The notes under the pieces were generated by a model. That model saw only the letters and a list, made by a program, of their open reading frames with translations. It had not been told where the DNA came from and did no database searches. The translations under genes were made by a program, and so were the position numbers. 64,000 nt of DNA from Clostridiaceae bacterium AF10-41 (GTDB lineage Bacteria > Bacillota > Clostridia > Clostridiales > Clostridiaceae): assembly GCA_027686065.1 (NCBI GenBank), contig JAQCTH010000011.1, positions 1 to 64,000 of the forward strand, given 5' to 3'. Below, in pieces: positions 8,452 through 16,538 of this stretch. The stretch's first letter is position 1. Every line of letters starts with the position of its first letter.

Positions 8452-8778
8452 CTACTCATTACCTTTCGATTCTTCTTGTTTAGTTCCACTTAGCTTATTG
8501 TAAATAAACATTCCAATAGAACCTACTATTGCAATTCCAGCTACCAACTTCACTAGAAACCATATTACTGAAAATATACCTCCTACTAAACCACCTAAGA
8601 AATTAACTATAAAAGCTCCAACTATACAACAACCAACCCACATAGTTATCATAGCTCCAAATCCAAAGTGTACAATATCAAAAATTTTATGTAGTAATAT
8701 AAATATTCCTGTTCCTACTACCAAAGTAATTATTACTGCTATAAAGGTTATAAGTCCTCCTGCATCAAAAATGTTCAT
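8452..8778 (-). CDS. Small membrane protein, three or four TM segments
   Basis: A 108-aa hydrophobic protein. Segments near residues 8-30, 40-62 and 65-92 are long runs of Ile, Val, Leu, Phe and Gly, and the C-terminus is charged and lysine/glutamate-rich. The start follows AAAGGGGGAAATGAACTT. It shares an operon with the coiled-coil protein downstream. Not recognised as a known family; glycine-rich helices suggest a packed helical bundle or a holin-like pore, which is speculation. Confidence 0.55.
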   Translation of the reverse strand: MNIFDAGGLITFIAVIITLVVGTGIFILLHKIFDIVHFGFGAMITMWVGCCIVGAFIVNFLGGLVGGIFSVIWFLVKLVAGIAIVGSIGMFIYNKLSGTKQEESKGNE

Positions 8779-8811
8779 AAGTTCATTTCCCCCTTTTGTT
8801 TATCTAATGTA

Positions 8812-9069
8812 TTATTTTTTAAGGTTATTATCTATTAAAGTTTTCACCCACCTCTCTGAATAACCCAATTCTCTAGCTACCTCTTTCAAGTTATCTCCAT
8901 CATATTTTTCTGAAATGTACCTAATAATATATTCCTTTGAATATATTCTCATTGGAAAAGTAACCTGTTGTCCTCTATAATGCTTATATATTTCTCTTAC
9001 AAGCTCTTCACCTAACTGCTCATACATATCAGCATATATTCCATTAAAATCATTACTACAAAACTTCAT
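8812..9069 (-). CDS. Mor-like DNA-binding protein
   Basis: An 85-aa protein resembling the Mor/Mor-like transcription activator family known from phage Mu and many integrative elements. It opens with an acidic helix, then YEQLGEELVREIYKHYRGQQVTFP, and closes with an HTH (LKEVARELGYSERWVKTLI, about 62-80). Established role of the family is activation of middle or late promoters. Here it may regulate the two membrane-protein genes downstream. No clear operator can be assigned. Confidence 0.65.
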   Translation of the reverse strand: MKFCSNDFNGIYADMYEQLGEELVREIYKHYRGQQVTFPMRIYSKEYIIRYISEKYDGDNLKEVARELGYSERWVKTLIDNNLKK

Positions 9070-9128
9070 ATATCACAAATTCCTTACGTCAAAAATAGTT
9101 ACATATTTAATAATAACTACCATTAAAT

Positions 9129-9173
9129 GAAGTATCATTGGAATTATCTCTTGTAAAATTCCAATGATACTTC
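9129..9173 (-). terminator. 17-bp perfect stem, probable terminator
   Basis: GAAGTATCATTGGAATT (9129-9145) pairs perfectly with its complement at 9157-9173 across an 11-base loop. It lies just after the stop codon of the 27-aa ORF (minus strand). The tail is only moderately T-rich, so termination strength is uncertain. Confidence 0.6.
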
Positions 9174-9180
9174 TATATAC

Positions 9181-9264
9181 TCATCTATCTCTAACACTTT
9201 CTGAAATTGTAGCTACTATAGTTATTACAGTTCCTAATACTTTAAGTATTGTTCCTATATTCAA
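9181..9264 (-). CDS. 27-aa hydrophobic peptide (TTG start)
   Basis: The sequence MNIGTILKVLGTVITIVATI followed by SESVRDR starts at a TTG seven bases after AGGAGG. It has one short membrane helix and a charged tail, like type I toxin peptides or small holin-like proteins. The strong SD and position in a run of small cassette genes favour translation. No antisense RNA could be identified. Confidence 0.4.
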   Translation of the reverse strand: MNIGTILKVLGTVITIVATISESVRDR

Positions 9265-9282
9265 TTCACTTCCTCCTCTATA

Positions 9283-9426
9283 TTAGACCTCTAAAAACTT
9301 TTTTATTATTGCCTCTGGTACATTATATTTAGTAGCCATACTTGAAATTGCTTTGTTAGCTTCTATTCCTTTATTTATTAAAATAAGAATTTCAATTATT
9401 ATATCTAATACTTTATTAATGTCCAT
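9283..9426 (-). CDS. 47-aa hydrophobic-helix protein, unknown
   Basis: Starts MDINKVLDIIIEILILINKG and ends KKFLEV. The ATG abuts the stop codon of the upstream gene, and AAGGGA lies ten bases before it, as expected for translational coupling. An isoleucine-rich amphipathic helix is followed by a short helix. Not recognised. Confidence 0.45.
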   Translation of the reverse strand: MDINKVLDIIIEILILINKGIEANKAISSMATKYNVPEAIIKKFLEV

Positions 9427-9783
9427 TTACTGATTTCCCTTGAAATACGTATAGATATATGAATAATTATCTTTAACTGGTATTAACTTAATTACATACT
9501 TAGCAATATCTAAATCTATATATACTAAAGTTTCATGACCATATCCTGTACCATTGCAAAGCTCTATAACTTTACTAAATTCTTTTATCAATATAAATTG
9601 AATATAGTTGAGCTCTTCTTGTAATCTCTTTAGGTCTATTTCTTTTTTATTATTTAATTCTATTATTAGCTCTCTTGGATTCCATTGATTAGCAAGTCCC
9701 CCATCATAGAAATCAAAACGCATTACTCCTAGAAGCTCTTTATTATCATAATCAAAGGTCTTTTCTTTACTTAACTTCTTCAT
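9427..9783 (-). CDS. Cassette protein of unknown function, 118 aa
   Basis: An acidic, mixed alpha/beta protein with no motif I recognise (MKKLSKEKTFDYDN start; WNPRELIIELNNKK and GYGHETLVYIDLD segments). It follows the DUF960-like gene by 17 bases, and the next small ORF starts directly at its stop. Small acidic proteins in this position of SCC elements include the uracil-DNA-glycosylase inhibitor SAUGI, but I see no convincing similarity. Confidence 0.6.
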   Translation of the reverse strand: MKKLSKEKTFDYDNKELLGVMRFDFYDGGLANQWNPRELIIELNNKKEIDLKRLQEELNYIQFILIKEFSKVIELCNGTGYGHETLVYIDLDIAKYVIKLIPVKDNYSYIYTYFKGNQ

Positions 9784-9799
9784 TATTTAGCTCTCCTAA

Positions 9800-10108
9800 T
9801 TAGTATTCTGATGATAGAAGCATAGTTGAATATTCTACACTATCAATTACATAGATTTTAATACCATCATCTATCTGAATATCTTCTAGCTCTATTTCAT
9901 ATGTGCATGAGTATTCAGGAACTTCTTGACTTTGATTTATTACAACCTTATTGCCTTCTTTTCTTATCTTGAAAACTTGTAAGTAATCTAGTTCAATATT
10001 TTCTTCATCATTCAATTTATCAATCATACTCCACATTATAATTTGTAGTCTTATGTCTACTTCCTCATTTACACCTCTAGTTACATATCTATTATTTCTA
10101 CTAAACAT
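9800..10108 (-). CDS. DUF960-like protein
   Basis: A 102-aa protein. The pattern RYVTRGVNEEV near the start, then DYLQVFKI, SQEVPEY and a C-terminal VIDSVEYSTMLLSSEY matches, from memory, the DUF960 family first described in staphylococcal SCC elements and also found on Gram-positive plasmids. No biochemical role is established for it. Its presence is one of the main reasons for calling the element SCC-like. AAGGAG lies nine bases before the ATG; a 29-aa ORF overlaps its start. Confidence 0.7.
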   Translation of the reverse strand: MFSRNNRYVTRGVNEEVDIRLQIIMWSMIDKLNDEENIELDYLQVFKIRKEGNKVVINQSQEVPEYSCTYEIELEDIQIDDGIKIYVIDSVEYSTMLLSSEY

Positions 10109-10190
10109 TTCTTCTTATCTCCTTTTCATTACAAGTTTTTATAGTTATTTTTCCATTTCTAATTATGCCTACACATAGAATTATCTTCAT
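10101..10190 (-). CDS. 29-aa peptide overlapping the DUF960-like start
   Basis: Begins MKIILCVGIIRNGKITIKTC and follows AGGAGGTAATGAGA. Its stop codon lies eight bases inside the DUF960-like gene in another frame, so it could couple translation of that gene. It may be only a leader peptide. Confidence 0.4.
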   Translation of the reverse strand: MKIILCVGIIRNGKITIKTCNEKEIRRNV

Positions 10191-10205
10191 TCTCATTACC
10201 TCCTA

Positions 10206-10251
10206 AAATAATAAAAGCCTTAATCACTACATAAATAGCAATTAAGACTTT
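10206..10251 (-). terminator. Rho-independent terminator
   Basis: AAAGCCTTAAT (about 10,214-10,224) pairs imperfectly with ATTAAGACTTT (about 10,241-10,251). On the minus strand the stem is followed by TTTTATTATTTT. It overlaps the stop codon of the 103-aa gene. Confidence 0.65.
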
Positions 10252-10561
10252 ATACCTTACTTATTTCTTGTTTTAACATTGTTATAAATTCCTCTGAAAA
10301 CACTTTATTCTTTATTGATTCTTTTATTAGCTCTATTAATTCTAATTCAGTTACATCAAGACTTCTTGGAATATATGTTTCATCACCCCTCCTAGTTGCT
10401 TTATATACACAGAACCTTACTTCATTTCTCTTTAGTTCTTTGATATAGATTTTCTCTATTGTATATGTGTATTCATCATCTCCAACTTTGCCTTGATTCA
10501 TTATCTTACAATACTTAGTTTCCTTGATTATCTTCTCTTTTTTTATGTTCTTTTTACTCAC
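10250..10561 (-). CDS. Cassette protein of unknown function, 103 aa
   Basis: A highly charged protein with a lysine-rich start (MSKKNIKKEKIIKETKYCK), a beta-rich middle (YTYTIEKIYIKELKRNEVRFCVYK) and a C-terminal helix. Not recognised. It lies 16 bases after the 112-aa gene and ends in a terminator, so these two are probably one transcription unit. Confidence 0.55.
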   Translation of the reverse strand: MSKKNIKKEKIIKETKYCKIMNQGKVGDDEYTYTIEKIYIKELKRNEVRFCVYKATRRGDETYIPRSLDVTELELIELIKESIKNKVFSEEFITMLKQEISKV

Positions 10562-10577
10562 ATTAAATTAACCTCCA

Positions 10578-10916
10578 TTATTCTAACAAGAACTTAGAAA
10601 GTTCTTCTGTTGTTACTACCACAACTGCATAATCACTTGAAAGTAAAAATAGTGAAGAAGTCCAATTAACTCCTCCACTACATTCAATTACATCAGTATA
10701 TTCTGGTACTAAACCTTGTAACTTATCTTGTTTCAGTATTTCGATATCTACGATATTTTCAGCTATAAGTACATATCCCCCCCAATCATTATCAATATCT
10801 CTATCCTCCCCATAATTACAATCTAATATCTCTATTACTTCAATAATACTATCAATTAATTCTTTTGAGCAATAATTTAAGTTTGTTATATGCTTTGTTG
10901 AGTATATTTTTTTCAT
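10578..10916 (-). CDS. Cassette protein of unknown function, 112 aa
   Basis: A mixed alpha/beta acidic protein (IIEVIEILDCNYGEDRDID, DWGGYVLIAE, then YAVVVVTTEELSKFLLE). The N-terminal MKKIYS and the ordered blocks suggest a small soluble globular protein. No family recognised. It begins the small-gene run just downstream of the restriction-modification genes and their strong hairpin. Confidence 0.55.
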   Translation of the reverse strand: MKKIYSTKHITNLNYCSKELIDSIIEVIEILDCNYGEDRDIDNDWGGYVLIAENIVDIEILKQDKLQGLVPEYTDVIECSGGVNWTSSLFLLSSDYAVVVVTTEELSKFLLE

Positions 10917-10938
10917 TATCTACACCACCTTTTAAACT

Positions 10939-10981
10939 AATAAGAGTGTTACTTTTATTCTATTAAAGTAACACTCTTATT
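10939..10981. terminator. 17-bp perfect hairpin after the HNH gene
   Basis: AATAAGAGTGTTACTTT (10,939-10,955) pairs exactly with its complement at 10,965-10,981 across nine bases. It separates the restriction-modification pair from the small-gene operon. Confidence 0.7.
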
Positions 10982-11050
10982 AATAATATATATTTATAAC
11001 TTGTCCTAATTTTAAACTAAAAAAAAATAAAAACTCTTCTATTTAATATC

Positions 11051-12247
11051 TTAATCTATTTTGTACCTCTTTTTTATATAGCCCACAAAATCTTCAGTAA
11101 GATACTCTTTAGGTAGCTTTTGAACTGTTGTAATTTTTTCAATAAACTCTTTTTCACTAGAATCTATTGTGTCATCAATAAGAATATCACCATATGGTGA
11201 TATTCTTATTATATTTTTATCAAACCATATATGATGATTATTACATAGCCATAGCCCATTCTCTCCATCTATTGCCCATTTTAGCTTTTGGTCAAAGTTA
11301 CTTAGTTTATCCTTTTTAATCTCTGCTACTGGCCATATATGAGCTCCTTGTACTGATTCAGGTACAATACAATCACATAAAGCACATTTTTTCCCACCAA
11401 ATTTATTAAGTAAATTATATAAATAACGTGGTGACCTCAAGCTATTGTTTTCATCAAATACTTTTTTCTCAAGTGTCATATCAGTTGGTATAATATCAAT
11501 TACACCCATTTTTTCTATAGTTTCTCTTGTTTTTTTTGGTAATTGTTTTAAATCTTGTTCTAAGACCTCATATAAAGTAACAGTTTGCTTTTTTAAAGCT
11601 AATTTTGATAATGCATAACAAATCATAGCAGATTCATATTTACTTGCACCATACGTTTTCCCATATATATCTACAGAAAGTTTAGTGCTTTTTGTAACAT
11701 AGGTAGAATTATTAGATTTGTTTTTACCTTTATTGCTCTTTCTAGTGTGAATCACATCATCAATAGAATTAAATGGTATAATTTCATTCTCTAATACATC
11801 ATCATTAATAAATTCAAAGCCTATTGTACTCATTAACCTATACATGAACAAATGATAATCTGTCTCATTATTTCCTTCTGATTCTAGAAAATAATAATAT
11901 AAGTATTTATTTTTTACTTTACTATTATAAAATAAATTAAACGCAGTTGGAACACTCTGCACACTTGAATTACGTCCATTTATCCCTACCTCTGAAAAAG
12001 ATATATAATTAACGCAATCATCATATAACAAAATAGCAATTCGTCCTTTATTATATCCTTTCTCTTGAAACTCATCTTCATAATCATTATCTACAAATTG
12101 TACAGTATACTCATTTTTTTTAGTTATTTTAATACATATATCTTTTAATACTTGGTCTGATAAATCATCACTAACATATTTCCCTGTATGTTTTGATTTT
12201 TGAAGATTTTTCTTTATTATGAAATGTGGTATTTCTTTATTTATCAT
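11051..12247 (-). CDS. HNH restriction endonuclease (type II)
   Basis: A 398-aa protein with a C-terminal HNH nuclease domain. Two Cys pairs (CALC at about 289 and a later CNNHH) and the run GAHIWPVAE...ENGLWLCNNHHIWFDK carry the catalytic histidines and metal ligands. The N-terminal 270 residues are unlike any family I recognise and may bind the target site. Its start overlaps the methyltransferase stop by 11 bases, so nuclease translation probably depends on the methyltransferase being made first, a common safeguard. Recognition site cannot be read from sequence. Confidence 0.75.
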   Translation of the reverse strand: MINKEIPHFIIKKNLQKSKHTGKYVSDDLSDQVLKDICIKITKKNEYTVQFVDNDYEDEFQEKGYNKGRIAILLYDDCVNYISFSEVGINGRNSSVQSVPTAFNLFYNSKVKNKYLYYYFLESEGNNETDYHLFMYRLMSTIGFEFINDDVLENEIIPFNSIDDVIHTRKSNKGKNKSNNSTYVTKSTKLSVDIYGKTYGASKYESAMICYALSKLALKKQTVTLYEVLEQDLKQLPKKTRETIEKMGVIDIIPTDMTLEKKVFDENNSLRSPRYLYNLLNKFGGKKCALCDCIVPESVQGAHIWPVAEIKKDKLSNFDQKLKWAIDGENGLWLCNNHHIWFDKNIIRISPYGDILIDDTIDSSEKEFIEKITTVQKLPKEYLTEDFVGYIKKRYKID

Positions 12248-14099
12248 AATTTATAATCAGCACTTCCTTTCTCCTACTTCCTGATATACCTAATATTTCT
12301 CCTAGCTCTATAACTTTATAGCCTCTATCAGATATCCATAATTCTAATTCAGAATTTTTTTTACCATTATGTTCTAATACATATGATAACATAAATGGTA
12401 TTTGATTGGAATTTAATTTATCTGCAAACTCACACATTTCTTCTTCTAATTTATCATCCCATCCATTAAACCCTCTTTTTCCATCATTGTATGCCCCAGT
12501 TGTTAATTTATATGGAGGGTCCATATATACGAAGGTTTTATTATCTATGTATTCATATAAACTAGTATAATCTTGACTTTTAAAAATATATTTATTCTCT
12601 TTAATTTTTCGCGAAAAACTTATCATTTTTTCCAATATTTTATCATTAAACCAACGTACACCTACCGGGTTATTGAATTCATGCTTACTATTAAAACGAA
12701 TTTGTTGTTGAAATCCATACATTATAATAGTAAATAAGAGTTTTGAATCACGTTTTTCTTTAGGTAATGAATTATAATAATTACGTGCTTCTATATACGC
12801 TTCTTTATTTCCTTTATCTAATTGGAATTTTTTTATTACCTTTTTAATATACTGTAAATATTTATATGTATCATATTCACTGAAAGACCTTATAATTCCT
12901 TCTACTAAATAATTTATATCATTATACATCACTATTTGGGTATCAAAGTTTATTCCTACGTTAAACCCTCCACCAAACATATCTACTAATTTATTAAATT
13001 TTAAAGTAGGGGCATTTGCTTTAATTTCTTTAATAATTCTCGCTTTACTGCCTGTATAATTAAGAGGAGATTCATATACTACTTCATTTACAGGTTTTTT
13101 TTCAATATAAAATAAATACTCAAAATGTTCATTAAATTTCTTAGACTTCCAATTTTGATATTTTTTGTAAGATATTTTTCTACATTCATATGTATCTGGA
13201 TTTCCATACCTTTTCATACTCGCTTCAATGAAATCTTTTGACATAAATCCATCAACACTATAACTGAATATTATATATTTTGCCTTTGTTTTTGCTAATA
13301 TTTTATCAAATAATATATTAACCTTATATTCTTTTGACCACTCTGAACGCATTGGAGCTGTACTTCTTGAGCCAGTCACTTTACTAATTGTAGGCGAATC
13401 ATCTTTTACAAGAGTTTCCAAAAGATGATATTGAGTTCCATACTGATTTTGAGTATAAGGTGGGTCCATATATAAAACATCACACTCAACATCTTCAATT
13501 ATATTCTCAATCTTATCATTAAATGAAATTAATGATTTAGCATCTATTCCTTTACTATCTACTTTCTCAAATACTATATTTTTTTTAGCTCTACTATCCC
13601 ACTTTTTTAAATATGCCCCATATACACCTGCTGTGTTAGATACTTTTGATACTGATTCAATTAGACATGCTAATAAATAACAATACTCATCATATGTTAA
13701 TAAATCCTTTTGCTTCCATAATTCTATAGTCTTTCTAAAATAATCTACACGTGCAGCATTATCTGCTGTAAAATACATTCTCTCTGAACCTCCAGGAGAA
13801 TAATTATTATAAATAAATCCATATTCAACTTCATTATTTGAATTAAAATATTCAATTGGATTAAAACCCAATTTCTCAAAATTGCACTTATTTGAATTAA
13901 TTCTTCCCCTTGTATATATTACTGACCATTCTAAATTATCATTTATTATAACATCATAATAATTTTTAAAGGAGTCTGCTACAGTTCCCGTACCACAAAA
14001 TGCATCAAAAAAACGTAAATTATTATCTAATATACCTTTATCCTCTAATAATTTTTTAATTTCATGTATAATAGACTCTTTATTTCCTAAATATCTCAC
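12237..14099 (-). CDS. Fused double N6-adenine DNA methyltransferase (D12 class)
   Basis: A 620-aa protein carrying two complete D12-class methyltransferase units. Unit one: RYLGNKESI, motif I DAFCGTGT (32-39) and DPPY at 212-215. Unit two: NYTGSKARI, motif I DMFGGGFNVG and DPPY at 527-530, plus the typical RFN...FNNPVGVRWF block. Such tandem fusions (as in M.FokI) methylate both strands of an asymmetric target, so the partner HNH enzyme is probably type IIS-like. It protects host and cassette DNA and is the cassette gene nearest rlmH. Confidence 0.85.
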   Translation of the reverse strand: MRYLGNKESIIHEIKKLLEDKGILDNNLRFFDAFCGTGTVADSFKNYYDVIINDNLEWSVIYTRGRINSNKCNFEKLGFNPIEYFNSNNEVEYGFIYNNYSPGGSERMYFTADNAARVDYFRKTIELWKQKDLLTYDEYCYLLACLIESVSKVSNTAGVYGAYLKKWDSRAKKNIVFEKVDSKGIDAKSLISFNDKIENIIEDVECDVLYMDPPYTQNQYGTQYHLLETLVKDDSPTISKVTGSRSTAPMRSEWSKEYKVNILFDKILAKTKAKYIIFSYSVDGFMSKDFIEASMKRYGNPDTYECRKISYKKYQNWKSKKFNEHFEYLFYIEKKPVNEVVYESPLNYTGSKARIIKEIKANAPTLKFNKLVDMFGGGFNVGINFDTQIVMYNDINYLVEGIIRSFSEYDTYKYLQYIKKVIKKFQLDKGNKEAYIEARNYYNSLPKEKRDSKLLFTIIMYGFQQQIRFNSKHEFNNPVGVRWFNDKILEKMISFSRKIKENKYIFKSQDYTSLYEYIDNKTFVYMDPPYKLTTGAYNDGKRGFNGWDDKLEEEMCEFADKLNSNQIPFMLSYVLEHNGKKNSELELWISDRGYKVIELGEILGISGSRRKEVLIINYDK

Positions 14100-14267
14100 T
14101 TAATTCACATCCTAACTAATTAGAATTAACATCTAATTTTTGTATTATATCATACTATGTTCACTATTATCAATTTCTCTTAAATTATAACTCTTATATG
14201 TATATTGCATAGTTTCATCTTGTATTTGCTATACATTTTATTTCCTATAACTTTAGGTTTCATAATG

Positions 14268-14308
14268 AAAGGACTAAGTATACCTTTATTAGTTTTACTT
14301 AATCCTTT
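14268..14308 (-). terminator. Possible rlmH terminator hairpin
   Basis: AAAGGACTAAGTA and TACTTAATCCTTT form a 13-bp stem with one mismatch in the gap between rlmH and the cassette. The following minus-strand bases are not T-rich, so it could also be part of the integration site. Confidence 0.4.
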
Positions 14309-14348
14309 ACCCTCAAAATCAAATATCCAATTTTAGTAAAAACCTCAT

Positions 14349-14828
14349 TTATTTATGATACGGTTCACCCTTAATTATCCTAAATCCTCTATATATTTGC
14401 TCTAAAAGCATTACTCTAAATAATTGATGTGGAAATGTCATTTTTGAGAAGCACAGTTTATAATTTGCTCTCTTTATAACATTTTGTGATAATCCTAAGC
14501 TTCCGCCTATTATGAAGGCTATGTTTGAATTCCCCATTACTCCACAATTTTCTATGTAGTTTGCAAATTGCTCTGAAGTCAGATTTTCTCCTTTTAAGTC
14601 CATTGCAATTACAAACATATTATCTTTTATTTTAGATAGTATAAGTTCGCCTTCTTTTTCTTTTATTTGTAATTCTTCTTTTTCTGAAGCATTATCTGGT
14701 GTTTTTTCATCTTGAAGTTCTATTATATCTAATTTACAATATCTGGTTAATCTTTTTGAGTATTCATCTATTGCTTGCTTTAGATACTTTTCTTTTAATT
14801 TACCTACTGAAATTATTGTTATATTCAT
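14349..14828 (-). CDS. rlmH: 23S rRNA pseudouridine-1915 N3-methyltransferase RlmH
   Basis: SPOUT-class methyltransferase (about 159 aa) modifying pseudouridine in helix 69 of 23S rRNA. The SAM-binding trefoil-knot pieces are visible: FIIGGSLGLS and the C-terminal FRVMLLEQIYRGFRIIKGEPYHK tail. The ATG at 14,828 is preferred over one two codons upstream because of spacing from GAGGAG. Its 3' end is the known insertion target of SCC elements and here borders the cassette; the C-terminal YHK is intact. Confidence 0.93.
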   Translation of the reverse strand: MNITIISVGKLKEKYLKQAIDEYSKRLTRYCKLDIIELQDEKTPDNASEKEELQIKEKEGELILSKIKDNMFVIAMDLKGENLTSEQFANYIENCGVMGNSNIAFIIGGSLGLSQNVIKRANYKLCFSKMTFPHQLFRVMLLEQIYRGFRIIKGEPYHK

Positions 14829-14901
14829 AACCATTTTCTCCTCTTAAGTTTTACCTTATTCTAACTAGTGGATGCTTTATGCTATTATCGATATAAATAA
14901 T

Positions 14902-15516
14902 TTAATCTGCATTAGTAAAGTTTTCAACATCTATTATTGTTGTTCCTTTTTCTACTGGAGTTTTTTTCTTTAAATAAATTCTAAGTACATCTGCATTATA
15001 AACAGCTTGTATCTTACTTGGTTCAACATTAGGAACATAATAGCTTTTTTCTAAATTTGATCCTTCTTGGAAGATTGCAACCATGGAATTTTCATTACTA
15101 AAAATTTGATTTTTTTTAACTTTAATTCTTATATGATCTTCTTCATAATCTATATCTATATCTTTTTTATTTAGGCCAACTAACTTTCCTTCTATTAAAT
15201 ATCGATCTCCGTAATCAATAAATTTTAAGTCTAATTCATCTTCTATGCTACTAAATGCTGAATTTAAAGCCTCACTATTTAAGACTGAATCTACTATATT
15301 ATTCATTAAATTTTCATTTGTAACTAATGAAGTAAAAACTTCACTAAATACAGTATTAAACGTACCTCCAAAAGCTCCAAATATATTATTACTGCTAGTA
15401 AAACTAGTATATCCATAATTACTATTAAAATTATTTATATTGTTAGTATTATTACTATTTCCATTAAACATTCCACCAGTCATATTGTTCATTAAAAAAG
15501 GGAATATCTGAAACAT
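14902..15516 (-). CDS. Hsp20-family small heat-shock protein with Asn-rich head
   Basis: A 204-aa protein. The first 60 residues are rich in Asn, Gly, Ser and Phe. Residues 100-195 have the alpha-crystallin beta-sandwich pattern (YLIEGKLVGLNKKDIDIDYEE, IRIKVKK, then YNADVLRIYLKKK). Holdase chaperone in the cytoplasm by family knowledge. The low-complexity N-terminus resembles disordered assembly regions of other small heat-shock proteins. The SD AGGAGA lies seven bases upstream. A second, shorter Hsp20-like protein occurs at 33,780. Confidence 0.8.
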   Translation of the reverse strand: MFQIFPFLMNNMTGGMFNGNSNNTNNINNFNSNYGYTSFTSSNNIFGAFGGTFNTVFSEVFTSLVTNENLMNNIVDSVLNSEALNSAFSSIEDELDLKFIDYGDRYLIEGKLVGLNKKDIDIDYEEDHIRIKVKKNQIFSNENSMVAIFQEGSNLEKSYYVPNVEPSKIQAVYNADVLRIYLKKKTPVEKGTTIIDVENFTNAD

Positions 15517-15721
15517 ATTATATCTCCTACTTAAAAAATTCTTATATAATATAATTTTATTTTATATAAGGCTTTTTGACACAATAAAAGGAGATATAAC
15601 ACAATAAAAATTAAAAACTTAAAATGAAAGCTAATAGAAAAATCTCATATAGCTTTTAAATTTAATTTATTTTTAGTAATCTTAAAAAAATTACATCAAT
15701 AATTATCCATTGTTAATTTTT

Positions 15722-16363
15722 CTAGTACCCTATATTTTCATTCATAAATATTACGTGGATCCTATCTTTCCTATTTTGGCTTGCTATAACGGTAAATTCT
15801 CTACATACCTTTTCATTACTTTTACAATCCATACAATATCCAACTTTTGCACATGGAGTTTTCTTATTTAGCCTCTTAGCATTAGCTGGAGCACATATTT
15901 CCCTGTTTCTTTTTATAGCTTCATCTATATCTTTCACTATTTTATTTACCCCAACTAAAAGGATTACTTTATCTGGTCCATATAGCATTGCCGCTACTCT
16001 ATTTCCATTCCCATCAACATTATATAACTTTCCATCTTCAGTTACCGCATTACTACTAGCAAAATATGCATCTGCTAAAAAGCTCTCTTTAAATATTTTG
16101 GTAATTTGTTCTGATGTTAAACCTTCCTTATATCTATCTAAAAATGTGTACTTCCCATTTCTTAGATAATCTATAACTCCATACTCAAATAAGGACATTG
16201 ATCCACCGCAAGATACTACTGAACTTTCAGGAACTAATTGTTCAATTTTAGAAAATAATTCTTCCTTTGTATTTACTAAATACCCATTCATATTATTATT
16301 ATTTAATGACTCTATTGTCCTTTTTATCCTTTGTTCATTAACCCAATTTAAATTACTATCCAT
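15722..16363 (-). CDS. LUD-domain (DUF162) protein
   Basis: A LUD-family protein of about 213 aa related to LutC-type proteins linked to lactate or lactoyl use. Visible are the N-terminal helix EQRIKRTIESLNNN, the glycine block VVSCGGSMSLFE, the DAYFASSNAVTEDG core, and a Cys-rich C-terminal region (CAKVGYCMDCKSNEKVC). The ATG at 16,363 is used because GGGGGAAGATTAT precedes it; the longer frame adds five residues. Exact substrate unknown. It stands alone between Hsp20 and the SEC-C gene. Confidence 0.75.
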   Translation of the reverse strand: MDSNLNWVNEQRIKRTIESLNNNNMNGYLVNTKEELFSKIEQLVPESSVVSCGGSMSLFEYGVIDYLRNGKYTFLDRYKEGLTSEQITKIFKESFLADAYFASSNAVTEDGKLYNVDGNGNRVAAMLYGPDKVILLVGVNKIVKDIDEAIKRNREICAPANAKRLNKKTPCAKVGYCMDCKSNEKVCREFTVIASQNRKDRIHVIFMNENIGY

Positions 16364-16501
16364 ATAATCTTCCCCCAATAATTTTTATTTTCATATTTAT
16401 TATAATAAAATGAATTTTAAATTTAAACTAATATACTTTTAAAATATATTTATATAAGTATTTATTATTACTTTCACTTTATATATCATCTAATTCTATA
16501 A

Positions 16502-16530
16502 CAAAAAAAGACCTAAATTCGTAGGTCTTC
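16502..16530 (-). terminator. Terminator of the SEC-C gene
   Basis: AAGACCT and AGGTCTT arms around eight bases, with TTTTTTT after the stem on the minus strand. Confidence 0.85.
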
Positions 16531-16538
16531 TAATAAAA

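Larger units (their letters stand above)
1..14348. mobile_element. SCC-like integrated cassette at the 3' end of rlmH (left end outside window)
   Basis: About 14.3 kb of accessory genes, all on the minus strand, lies directly downstream of rlmH. It holds a large serine recombinase, a PrimPol-helicase fusion, a DUF960-like protein and a restriction-modification pair beside rlmH. This combination (Ccr-type recombinase, replicative helicase, DUF960, R-M genes, rlmH target) is typical of staphylococcal SCC elements as established knowledge. Calling this one SCC-like is inference. The right boundary is set by the rlmH stop codon region near 14,349. The left boundary is not visible, so the total size is unknown. 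Confidence 0.7.

Noticed and set aside
15688..15706. 19-base match to 29,078-29,096
   Set aside because: Both are AT-rich and near transcript ends; a 19-base match in this composition may be chance, and no wider similarity was seen.
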